From Bacteroidales bacterium UBA1208 (GTDB taxonomy: Bacteria > Bacteroidota > Bacteroidia > Bacteroidales > P3), in contig DBXQ01000003.1 of the NCBI GenBank assembly GCA_002309955.1, positions 614 through 36,839 of the forward strand: a stretch of DNA of 36,226 bases. Reading direction: 5' to 3'. The notes below the pieces were generated by a model. It made no database searches and had not been told where the DNA came from. It worked only from the letters and a program-made list of their open reading frames with translations. A program made the position numbers and the translations under genes. This document shows positions 7,487 through 15,700 of this stretch, one piece after another; the stretch's first letter is position 1; every line of letters starts with the position of its first letter.

Positions 7487-8095
7487 ATGACCCAATACGC
7501 CCCCCAAGGATTCCGCATGCTGCCGCCGGTAGTCAAAAACCTCCTTATCATCAACCTCATTGTCTTCCTTGCCACCATGGTGTTAGAGAAATACGGCTAC
7601 AACAACATCACCACCATGCTTGCACTCAATTCCATAGCTACAGGCCGTTTCCGCATCTGGCAGCTTTTCACCTATATGTTCATGCACTCCGGATGGAGCC
7701 ATATTCTCTTCAATATGTTCGCTCTATGGATGTTTGGCTACGTACTGGAAAACTATTGGGGTTCGCGCCGTTTTCTGGTCTACTATCTGGTCTGCGGCAT
7801 TGGTGCCGGCCTGTGCAACATGCTTATCCCCGGCTGGGGACTCACCGTGGGTGCTTCGGGCGCTGTCTACGGCATCCTGTTAGCCTTTGGCATGATGTTT
7901 CCCAACGAACGCATCTACTTCTATTTCCTCATCCCCATCAAAGCCAAGTGGTTTGTCATAGGTTTTGCCGTCATCGAACTTTTCGAGGGACTCATGTACG
8001 CTGATGGCGTGGCTCATTTCGCCCACCTCGGCGGCATGCTTTTTGGTCTGCTGCTAATCCTTTATTGGCGCAAGCATCCTTTCTCACGCTTCTGA
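7487..8095 (+). CDS. Rhomboid-family intramembrane serine protease
   Basis: This 202-residue membrane protein has about six hydrophobic segments. It carries the rhomboid hallmarks: HSGWSHILFNMFALWMFG (loop 1/TM2 histidine and asparagine), the catalytic serine S124 in VGASGAVYG, and the catalytic histidine H180 in AHFAHLGG. It cleaves substrates within or next to the inner membrane. No physiological substrate can be inferred. It is the last gene of the ruvX-def-mutL run, and no clear hairpin terminator follows. A further rhomboid gene often follows this one in Bacteroidetes, but none is present here. Confidence 0.92.
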   Translation: MTQYAPQGFRMLPPVVKNLLIINLIVFLATMVLEKYGYNNITTMLALNSIATGRFRIWQLFTYMFMHSGWSHILFNMFALWMFGYVLENYWGSRRFLVYYLVCGIGAGLCNMLIPGWGLTVGASGAVYGILLAFGMMFPNERIYFYFLIPIKAKWFVIGFAVIELFEGLMYADGVAHFAHLGGMLFGLLLILYWRKHPFSRF

Positions 8096-8243
8096 CCCCC
8101 GGACGCTTCCGTCTGTCAGACCCCCGGCATATTTCCATCTACACATTTTCCCAATTCACGACGCAATAATTCAACAGCGCGTTGGGAGTTGCAATATTGC
8201 CGCATCGCCCTGCCCCCGCTCCTTCGTCTTCCCATAAACGCCG
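8096..8243. other. Intergenic region between convergent rhomboid and aguA genes
   Basis: No gene is visible here. The stretch GACCCCCGG occurs twice (8094-8102 and 8119-8127) around a short GGACG/CGTC hairpin. It has no T-tract, so I do not call it a terminator. Confidence 0.5.
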
Positions 8244-8477
8244 TTTATTCCTCATTTCTCCTTCTGTAATGGGAGAACGATGGGAGAACGATGGGAGAAC
8301 TGAGGACTAAGAAGCGACGGAAGAGCGGTTAGGCACATGTCGGTCATCAAGACGGAAAACAGGATAAAACGTTTAATATCAGTCTTTCTATTTCACATGT
8401 TTCCATTTCGCTCTTGGACAGCCTCAACCTGAGGCTTGCTTAGCCTGATAACTGATTAGGGATAAAAGAGGAATAAA
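8244..8477. repeat. Dispersed repeat, copy A
   Basis: This segment is similar, without gaps, to 35655-35872 over about 215 bp (constant offset near 27,406). It begins with the 11-bp unit ATGGGAGAACG repeated about 2.7 times (8269-8300). It contains a 7-bp hairpin AGCCTCA-ACC-TGAGGCT (8420-8436) and ends near GATTAGGGATAAA. In this copy the perfect 10-bp inverted repeat TTTATTCCTC (8244-8253) and GAGGAATAAA (8468-8477) bounds the element. It carries no open reading frame. It lies between the convergent rhomboid and aguA genes. Confidence 0.8.
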
Positions 8478-8500
8478 TGAGAAGGAAGTGCGATGTCGGT

Positions 8501-9550
8501 TCAAAGCATGGGCATCTGCTGGGAGAGGCAATGGAAAGAGCCGAGCCCCCAAACGATGTCGGTACTGTCAATGCCGATAATCTCTCGGTCGGGGAAGCAG
8601 GCTTCGAGAGTGTAGGCAGCTTCGTTGTCGGTAAGACAGCGGTAGGTGGGGAATATTACTTTGTTGTTGGCTATGTAGAAGTTGGCATAGCTGGCAGGCA
8701 GGCGTTGATTGTCGTAAAAGACCATGTCGGGCATGGGCAACTCCACAACAGTGGGCTGCTTGCCGTTGGCCAAACGACAGGTGTTGAGGGTTTTGAGATT
8801 CTGTTGCAGTGCTTCGTAGTTTTCGTCCCAGATGTCCTCCTCCACGGCGGTGATGATGGTGTCCTCGGCGATGAAACGGCTCAGGTCGTCGACATGTCCG
8901 TCGGTGTCGTCGCCAACAATACCGTCGCCAAGCCAGATGATGTTGTCAACTCCGTAATAGCCGCGCAGATAGTCTTCAATCTGGTCGCGGTTGAGATGGG
9001 GGTTGCGGTTGGGATTGAGGAGGCATGAGGTGGTGGTAAGCAAATCGCCGACACCGTTAACATCAATGCTGCCCCCTTCCATGACGATGCCCGGTTCAAA
9101 GAGCTGCATGGCAGGATGGCGCTGGGCAAGGTAGTTGAAGATATGCAGGGGTATCTGTGTGTCAAGGTCGTATGGGTATTTGCCACCCCAAGCGTTGTGG
9201 TTCCAGTTGACGATGGCGTGGAGGGCAGGATCCTGCCGATTGAGGAGGAAGGCGGGACCATGGTCGCGGCACCAAGCATCGTTGGTGGGGAACTGGTGGA
9301 AATAGACACGGCCCATGTCGCAGCCAATCTTTTGCAACTCGTTGGCCACGTGGTCTTCCATGCGCTGGTCATCGACATTGATGTGGACTTCTTCATCCTC
9401 GGCCAAGGTCTTGATGAAGATATGATACGAGGGGAAGATGGTCTCTATTTTGCCAGGCCAGGAGTCCTCATTGTGAGGATAGCTGAGCCAAGTGGCACGG
9501 TGCTTTGCCCATTCGGCGGGCATATAGTATCCTAATTCTTTTGGTGTCAT
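8501..9550 (-). CDS. aguA: Agmatine deiminase
   Basis: This 349-residue guanidino-group-modifying enzyme converts agmatine to N-carbamoylputrescine and ammonia. Family signatures are WLSYPHNEDSWPGK at the N-terminus, AWCRDHGP, MEGGSIDVNG, and the catalytic region GDDTDGHVDDLSRF. The nucleophilic cysteine is C341 in GSFHCLSQQMP near the C-terminus. This pattern is that of the PPAD/agmatine deiminase family; the neighbouring carbamoylputrescine amidase makes agmatine the likely substrate rather than peptidyl-arginine. It lies 60 bp downstream of aguB on the minus strand. No secretion signal is present. Confidence 0.93.
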   Translation of the reverse strand: MTPKELGYYMPAEWAKHRATWLSYPHNEDSWPGKIETIFPSYHIFIKTLAEDEEVHINVDDQRMEDHVANELQKIGCDMGRVYFHQFPTNDAWCRDHGPAFLLNRQDPALHAIVNWNHNAWGGKYPYDLDTQIPLHIFNYLAQRHPAMQLFEPGIVMEGGSIDVNGVGDLLTTTSCLLNPNRNPHLNRDQIEDYLRGYYGVDNIIWLGDGIVGDDTDGHVDDLSRFIAEDTIITAVEEDIWDENYEALQQNLKTLNTCRLANGKQPTVVELPMPDMVFYDNQRLPASYANFYIANNKVIFPTYRCLTDNEAAYTLEACFPDREIIGIDSTDIVWGLGSFHCLSQQMPML

Positions 9551-9610
9551 GTTGTTTTTTCTTTCGGAGTGTTCTGAATACTCGGAATGGCCGGTGTGTT
9601 CCAGAAAACT

Positions 9611-10474
9611 TTAGTCAATATATCGGTTGAGGATGGTGGCGTAGCTGTCGATGCGGCGGTCGCGGTAATAGGGCCAGTGGCGTCGGTAGTGGTCTGTCTG
9701 GTCCAAGTCGAGTTCCTCAACGTGGAGCGCCTCCTCGAGGTGAGGAGCCTGATAGAGTACACGCCCGAAGGCATTGGTGATGAAGCTGCCGCCCCAGAAC
9801 TGCATGCCGCCTTCGAGGCCAGTGCGGTTGACGCTGATAACAGGTACGCCGTTGGCTACGGCGTGGCTGCGTTGGATGGTCTGCCAAGCTTCGTACTGCT
9901 CGCGGTTGTCGTCCTCGTTCTGGCGCACGTCCCAGCCGATGGCGGTGGGGAAGAAAAGGAGTTGCGCACCCATGAGACTGGTGATACGGGCAGCCTCGGG
10001 ATACCACTGATCCCAGCAGATAAGCACACCCAGCGTGGCGAAACGGGTCTTGAAGACCTTGTAGCCGAGATCGCCGGGGGTGAAATAGAATTTCTCATAG
10101 TAGCCGGGGTCGTCGGGGATGTGCATCTTGCGGTATTTGCCAAGGTAGGAGCCGTCGGCGTCAATCACAGCTGTGGTGTTGTGATAGAGTCCCTCGGCAC
10201 GTTTCTCGAAGAGGGAGCAGACCAGCACCACGCCCAGTTCCTTGGCAAGAGCCATGAAGTGTTGACAGGTGGGACCGTCGGGAATGGCTTCGGCCAGCTG
10301 GAAATTTTGGTATTTTTCTTCGTCACAGAAATAAAGTGAAGCAAAAAGCTCTTGCAAGCAAATGATTTGGGCGCCGTCAGCGGCAAGCTGACGCACCTTC
10401 TCAGTGTAGCGGGCAATGTTGGCCTGCTTGTCGGCAACGCATGCCATCTGGGCAATACCTACTTTGACTTTCAT
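9611..10474 (-). CDS. aguB: N-carbamoylputrescine amidase
   Basis: This nitrilase-superfamily amidase hydrolyses N-carbamoylputrescine to putrescine, CO2 and ammonia. I place the start at the ATG complement at 10472-10474, giving MKVKVGIAQM and 287 residues. An in-frame upstream start at 10522 would add 16 unlikely residues overlapping the promoter. The catalytic triad is E42 (CLQELF), K116 (GKYRKMHIPDDPG) and C153 (GVLICWDQWYPEAAR). It forms an operon with aguA, so the pair makes putrescine from agmatine. An arginine decarboxylase needed to supply agmatine is not in this window. Confidence 0.93.
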   Translation of the reverse strand: MKVKVGIAQMACVADKQANIARYTEKVRQLAADGAQIICLQELFASLYFCDEEKYQNFQLAEAIPDGPTCQHFMALAKELGVVLVCSLFEKRAEGLYHNTTAVIDADGSYLGKYRKMHIPDDPGYYEKFYFTPGDLGYKVFKTRFATLGVLICWDQWYPEAARITSLMGAQLLFFPTAIGWDVRQNEDDNREQYEAWQTIQRSHAVANGVPVISVNRTGLEGGMQFWGGSFITNAFGRVLYQAPHLEEALHVEELDLDQTDHYRRHWPYYRDRRIDSYATILNRYID

Positions 10475-10511
10475 TTTGATAGTGGGTTTAGGTGATGATT
10501 GATTCGGATTG

Positions 10512-10519
10512 CAAAAATA
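10512..10519 (-). promoter_or_regulatory. -7 promoter element for aguB-aguA
   Basis: TATTTTTG on the minus strand (10519-10512), 38 bp upstream of the chosen aguB ATG. No good -33 box is seen at the usual distance. Its position argues against the longer aguB start at 10522. Confidence 0.45.
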
Positions 10520-10562
10520 CACATTTTTTTTGGATTGGCAGTCGTATGTTGAATATTATTTG

Positions 10563-10570
10563 TATTTTTG
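10563..10570 (+). promoter_or_regulatory. -7 promoter element for the DUF362 gene
   Basis: TATTTTTG lies 18 bp upstream of the ATG at 10588. The nearest -33 candidate (ATTG, 10534-10537) is 25 bp away, longer than usual. It is arranged divergently with the aguB promoter. Confidence 0.45.
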
Positions 10571-10587
10571 CAAAAAATATATCCATT

Positions 10588-11697
10588 ATGACCTCGAAAG
10601 TATATTTCACCGATATGCATGTGCGCATGGGCGACAGCCTGCTGGGTAAGTTCGACCGTCTTATCACCCGCGCAGGGATAGAGCAGATTGATTTCAAAGA
10701 CAAGTTCGTGGCCGTGAAGCTCCACTTCGGCGAGGTGGGCAACATGGCTTTCCTGCGACAGCAGTACGCCCGCGTACTGTGCGACCATATCAAACGCCTT
10801 GGCGGCAAGCCGTTCCTGACGGACTGCAATACCCTCTATGTGGGTTATCGAAACAATGCCCTCAACCACCTCGACGCAGCTTATATGAACGGCTATAACC
10901 CTTTGGCTACAGGGGTGCACACCATCATAGCCGACGGCTTGCGGGGTACAGATGAACGGGCTATCCCCGTCATTGGCGGCGAATATGTACGCGAGGCCAA
11001 GATTGGTGCCGCCGTGGCCGAAGCCGACATCATCATTTCCCTTACCCATTTCAAAGGGCACATCAACGCCGGCTTTGGCGGCACGCTGAAGAATATCGGC
11101 ATGGGTTGCGGCTCGAAACAGGGCAAGATGGAGATGCACAGCAGCGGAACACCGCATGTCAGCCGCCGTCTATGCGTGGGTTGCGGGAACTGTGTGAAGA
11201 ACTGCGCAAACGATGGTGTGCATGTGGTGGAGGGGAAAGCTGTGGTGGACGAGGAACACTGCGTGGGCTGCGGCTACTGCATAGCCTACTGCCCTACGGG
11301 AGCCATCATGACCAAATGGGACGAGGCCAAGCCCGTGATGAACAAGAAGATTGCCGAATATACCAAGGCTGCGCTGGATGGAAAACCCAACTTCCATATC
11401 AGCTTGGTGGTGGATGTGTCGCCGGAGTGCGACTGCGACAGTTGCAACGATATCCCTATCATCCCCGATGTAGGCATGTTTGCATCGTTCGACCCTGTGG
11501 CACTGGATCAGGCCTGCGTCGACAAAGCCAATGCACAACCCTTGGTGCCGGGCAGCGTGGCGGGGAAAGCCGCAGAACACCACCACGACGAGGATGTGTT
11601 CCATCTGGTGCATCCCGACACCGACTGGGAAGCCGGACTTATCCACGCTGAACGACTCGGCCTTGGCTCCCGAAAGTACGAACTGATAGAGATTTAG
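10588..11697 (+). CDS. DUF362 domain protein with two [4Fe-4S] ferredoxin motifs
   Basis: This 369-residue cytoplasmic protein starts at the ATG at 10588 (MTSKVYFTDMHV); a frame-open region extends to 10492 but overlaps the promoter. The N-terminal DUF362 part includes FVAVKLHFGEVGN and LTHFKGHINAGFGGTLKNIG. The ferredoxin part has two clusters, CVGCGNCVKNCANDGV and CVGCGYCIAYCPTGAI. The last cysteine of the first cluster is followed by ND rather than the usual proline. A short Cys-rich SPECDCDSCND follows, then a DUF362-type C-terminus with a His-rich EHHHDED. The family is widespread in anaerobes, and its redox reaction is unknown. The gene ends the core-like block before the A+T-rich island. 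Confidence 0.87.
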   Translation: MTSKVYFTDMHVRMGDSLLGKFDRLITRAGIEQIDFKDKFVAVKLHFGEVGNMAFLRQQYARVLCDHIKRLGGKPFLTDCNTLYVGYRNNALNHLDAAYMNGYNPLATGVHTIIADGLRGTDERAIPVIGGEYVREAKIGAAVAEADIIISLTHFKGHINAGFGGTLKNIGMGCGSKQGKMEMHSSGTPHVSRRLCVGCGNCVKNCANDGVHVVEGKAVVDEEHCVGCGYCIAYCPTGAIMTKWDEAKPVMNKKIAEYTKAALDGKPNFHISLVVDVSPECDCDSCNDIPIIPDVGMFASFDPVALDQACVDKANAQPLVPGSVAGKAAEHHHDEDVFHLVHPDTDWEAGLIHAERLGLGSRKYELIEI

Positions 11698-11754
11698 TAT
11701 CGGGAATGAATCAGACCATCGTTTGATAGATTAACATATTAACGAATTCTTATT

Positions 11755-11785
11755 TTTGTCATGTCGGGAAAAAGTTGTATCTTTG
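11755..11785 (+). promoter_or_regulatory. Consensus promoter of the MNT/HEPN pair
   Basis: TTTG (11755-11758), 19 bases, then TATCTTTG (11778-11785). This is the best consensus match in the window. The ATG of the nucleotidyltransferase gene is 59 bp downstream. Confidence 0.8.
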
Positions 11786-11844
11786 CAGGTTGAAACAATG
11801 TTTAGTATTCTGGAGATTCTCCACTCACCACCAACAATAAAAAC

Positions 11845-12162
11845 ATGGAGCAGTCACAAGTCATAGAACACATAAAGGAATTTGCCCAGAGAGTGCTGCC
11901 TGAAGGCAGTTCGCTATGGTTATATGGTTCACGTGCCCGAGGCGATGCTCACGAAGACAGTGACTACGACCTGCTATTGCTTTTAGATAAAGAGCGCATT
12001 ACTGACGAGGACTACAACCACTATGTTTACGACTTATTCCTACAAGGTCTTGACTGGAATGCGGAAATAAACACCCATATATATCCCCGCAATAAATGGG
12101 AATCGTGGTCATTTTCTCCTTTTTACAAGAATGTTGAACATGATAAGATAATATTGCTATGA
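11845..12162 (+). CDS. MNT-type nucleotidyltransferase domain protein (antitoxin of HEPN/MNT pair)
   Basis: This 105-residue minimal nucleotidyltransferase contains G28S29RARGDAHEDSDYD42, the polymerase-beta-fold signature with metal-binding D40 and D42. In characterised HEPN/MNT pairs the MNT protein neutralises the HEPN RNase by adding AMP to it. The next gene encodes a HEPN protein and overlaps by 4 bp (ATGA), so translation is coupled. It has its own consensus promoter and belongs to the A+T-rich island. A stand-alone antibiotic nucleotidyltransferase is less likely because it is short and paired. Confidence 0.9.
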   Translation: MEQSQVIEHIKEFAQRVLPEGSSLWLYGSRARGDAHEDSDYDLLLLLDKERITDEDYNHYVYDLFLQGLDWNAEINTHIYPRNKWESWSFSPFYKNVEHDKIILL

Positions 12163-12563
12163 GTTTGTCAGACGAAGAAAGACGTATTATCGTCCAGATA
12201 GAAATTGAAAAGGCACGACGTGCCTACCAAGAAGCATTGCTGCTGATTGAGAACAGTTTTTGGAGCGGTGCAGCAGGCAGATTGTATTATGCCGTGTTTC
12301 ACGCGGTAAGTGCATTATTGATATTTGACAAACGCCAAGTGGGCACTCATAAGGGTTCGCATGTTATCTTTAATCATGACTACATCAAGACAGGCAAACT
12401 GCCTGCTGAATATGGGAGTTTGTACTCGCAATTGGAGACCATGCGAGAAAGCAGCGAATACAACTGCACCTACGATGTAGAGCCTGATGAACTGAAACAG
12501 AAAATAGAACCCGCTAAGCAGATGATAGACACCATCGCAGGCATGGTGAAAACGAATGGGTAA
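12159..12563 (+). CDS. HEPN domain protein (putative RNase toxin of HEPN/MNT pair)
   Basis: This 134-residue helical protein has the HEPN signature R41LYYAVFH48, an arginine and histidine separated by six residues as in HEPN ribonucleases. The stretch EKARRAYQEALLLI...SGAAGRLYYA is typical of the family. With the overlapping upstream MNT gene it forms a type of toxin-antitoxin module often found in defence islands. The catalytic motif looks intact. About 157 bp separate it from the 2001-residue gene that follows on the same strand. Confidence 0.88.
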   Translation: MSLSDEERRIIVQIEIEKARRAYQEALLLIENSFWSGAAGRLYYAVFHAVSALLIFDKRQVGTHKGSHVIFNHDYIKTGKLPAEYGSLYSQLETMRESSEYNCTYDVEPDELKQKIEPAKQMIDTIAGMVKTNG

Positions 12564-12720
12564 ATGTGTTAATTTGAAATCCGCGAATCATTCACATATT
12601 AATAAGTCAGCACTTTCGCCACCAATTATGCATGAATAATACATCGAAATCTGTAATAATCTCCAAAAGCACATTCAAAAAAATAACATATGCCTTAAAG
12701 CCACCCTAAAATATAAATAG
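12564..12720. other. A+T-rich leader region before the 2001-residue gene
   Basis: No gene is seen. The only promoter-like string is TTAATTTG (12569-12576), a poor -7 box. If used, it would give a leader of about 140 nt. Readthrough from the MNT/HEPN promoter is an alternative. Confidence 0.4.
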
Positions 12721-15700
12721 ATGATGAGAAAGATTATAATTCAATTGACCGAATTAAGCGATACTAATTGGAGATTGATATTCCAACTGATAGAAAAATG
12801 TCATCATAGAGGTGATTTCAATGAAGAAACATATAACTTACTGATAACAAACGCAAAGATTTCCTGTCATACTGTCGAAAAGAAAGAAGACGCTCTATGT
12901 GCATCAGATGATACTTTATCATACAGCTCATTTGTAAGTGAAGTAAATACTGGCTCAAAAATAGTAATAGGAATAATATACAATAAAAAAGATGAAAGTG
13001 CAGACTTTAGTGTGGTCATGCCTTTTATATATTGGATAGAACAATCTGCAGAAGAAGAGAGAGGTGACGTTAGTTTGGGAATTGACATCTCAAAAATACA
13101 AAACAAAAATGAGTATAAGTTTAAATTTGGGCAATTACTAATTAACTACTCTTTACCAGAACCATTAGCCAGTATCCGCTCCTTATATTTTATTGATATA
13201 TCCAGCACAGGAGTCATCAGTTCAGTCCATTTCCCGTATAAAGCAAATGGATATTCCACTAAATCGACGAATACAAGTCGGCGTTTTTTATCAATATTAA
13301 AGATCGATTCCAACAGTCTTGAACTATTTAATGAAAAAACAAAGACGATACAAAAACAAAGCGAAACGTATAAATGGATTGAAGAATCAATTCAATTATT
13401 GAATGATGAATTTCCCAACAAAAAAATAGACATTCCATTTCATTCACTATTTGAAGAATGGTTTTTCAAAGCATTTCTATATTCATACAAAGAAGAAGGA
13501 TGCCCATACAAAGACAAAATAAAAGCACTAAGTATAGAGCTACATGAATATTGCAACAATATATACGAATTAGTTCAGAATATTATTTTTCATACGGAAC
13601 AAAAGAAAGGATTGCTCTACGTAGTCTTCAACAAGAAAAAGAATATCTCCCCGTTAATACAAGCCAAAATACCTCACATTGAAACATATGACAATGAAGA
13701 CCGTTTTGTTGAAATAGAAATATACGATTGGGGAAATATTGGTATAGCTGAAAGCTTTGGAGAAAACACGACATCTCTGACCTCTTTTTTTGATCCTAAA
13801 GTTCTTCTCCCCGACGGAAATATTCGATACGAATATTTGACATTGAGGTATGCTGCTCATATGGGGATCAAAACATTTGTGGCCTCAATACTATCTAATG
13901 ATGGCTATTTTTGTGCAGAGACTAACAATCCATTCGGTTCAAAAGATATTATTGAAAGTTCCAAAGGGGAAATAATGCAACCAAAACAGATAAAAAGCTT
14001 AAATGGAACTCATTACAAAATAGTATTACCTGTAAAGATGAATCGAAATCCCCAACTTGAATCTGTACATTCATCTTCAATAATTGAAATATTAAAAAAG
14101 CACCTTTGTCCATTCGAAAATATTCCTTTAATACAATATCCAATAATTGCTCCCAAAGATGGAAAGCAAGGGCAGATTGAGGAGATTCAACAAATTGGTG
14201 AAGAAATCATTGCGTGTTATCGCACTAGTACGAGACAACTTGACAATATTGCTATTGACTTAAACGGGGCTGTAAAAAGCTCAAACCATCTACTCAAACT
14301 AATTGTGTATTTACAATGCAATATACCACAAACTCTTGAAAAAATAATATTTATAAACGTAGACAGTGTAACGGTTAATTCCATATGCAAAACAATCAAA
14401 AATCTATGTGATATAGTTAGCCCCAAAAATCAACCAATATGGTCAGAAGAACGTGCTGTTGTACTTATTGATTACGAACACAGAGTTCATATTCTATGCG
14501 GGGAAACGGAATCTGCTATTTCGTATATAAATAGAGAGATAAATTCATTTTTTTATGGAAGCGAAAATATGTTGAATGGATTAGGAAATCCTTCTCAGTA
14601 CAACTCCAAAAAAAATCTCGAACGTTTTGTTTTACCATACGATTGCCTCGTTGGTGAGGTTCAGAAGTCACAAAACTGTTTCATCAACTATGTTAGCCGA
14701 GTATTAGACAATCCAATTGAAGGAGAAGATATTGGATGCAAAGTAGATATGCCGACAAAAATTGGTAGTAAAATATACATCGACCATTATTATGAAGCTG
14801 ATTTTTTACTTCAGAACAGCTTCTTTGCGGATAGGTTTGCATTTTTTGCCGCTAATGAGATTCTTCAAGCATTAGAAAATAATACTTCAAACATTATTCT
14901 CTTTGGATATAAACACTATTCCGAATTACTGATAAATAGAATAAAAACGTTTATACAAAGCAAGAGAAAAGCAGAATGCCACCTCTGCATTGTAGAAGAC
15001 ACTGAAGCCTCTCGTGAATTAAAGTTTAAATTGAATCATAATGTAAAAGAGAAAGGGGGAAGCTATGATGCAATTATTGTTGTACCTATTGCATCAACAC
15101 TTACCACTTTTGGAAAGATTATATCTAATTACAACCGCCAATCACAAAAAGACGGGAGCCAAATGCCATCATGTAACTTTATATTTAATTATTGCACCTT
15201 ATTAATTCGCGATGACACAAGTACAATAACTGACGGAGGCAACATTACTGAAATGGAAAAAGAAAGAGGTTGGGAAGATGTCACTAATAATATTGTAAAA
15301 ACAAATCTATATAATACAAAAGAGGTTCATTTCTTGCTGTCAAAACAAAGTAAGTGGCACAATCTTATTGATGAAGATACATTTCCATCATCTGAAAATG
15401 GTCCAGATGTCTCCAATTACTCGAAAGAAAAGTACATTAACCAAACACGGAATTCTGCATTAAACATCAAAGATTACGTACGGTATCCTGTGGCTGCGAT
15501 TCCACCAAACAAGGATAACAACGGACAAATTCACAATTATTATGACTTCACGATAAAACGTCTAAAAGACATGCAAGATTATATCTATTATGGCCATATA
15601 ATCCATAACAACGACCATCATAGATATTATTTTGACATTAGGAACTATCTCGGAGACTTTAAGGAAAAAACAAAAAAAGAACAAGAAAGTACTCGATTAT

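Noticed and set aside
8269..8300. 11-bp tandem units as a possible CRISPR array
   Set aside because: The units are contiguous and too short, with no spacers, and no cas genes are present.
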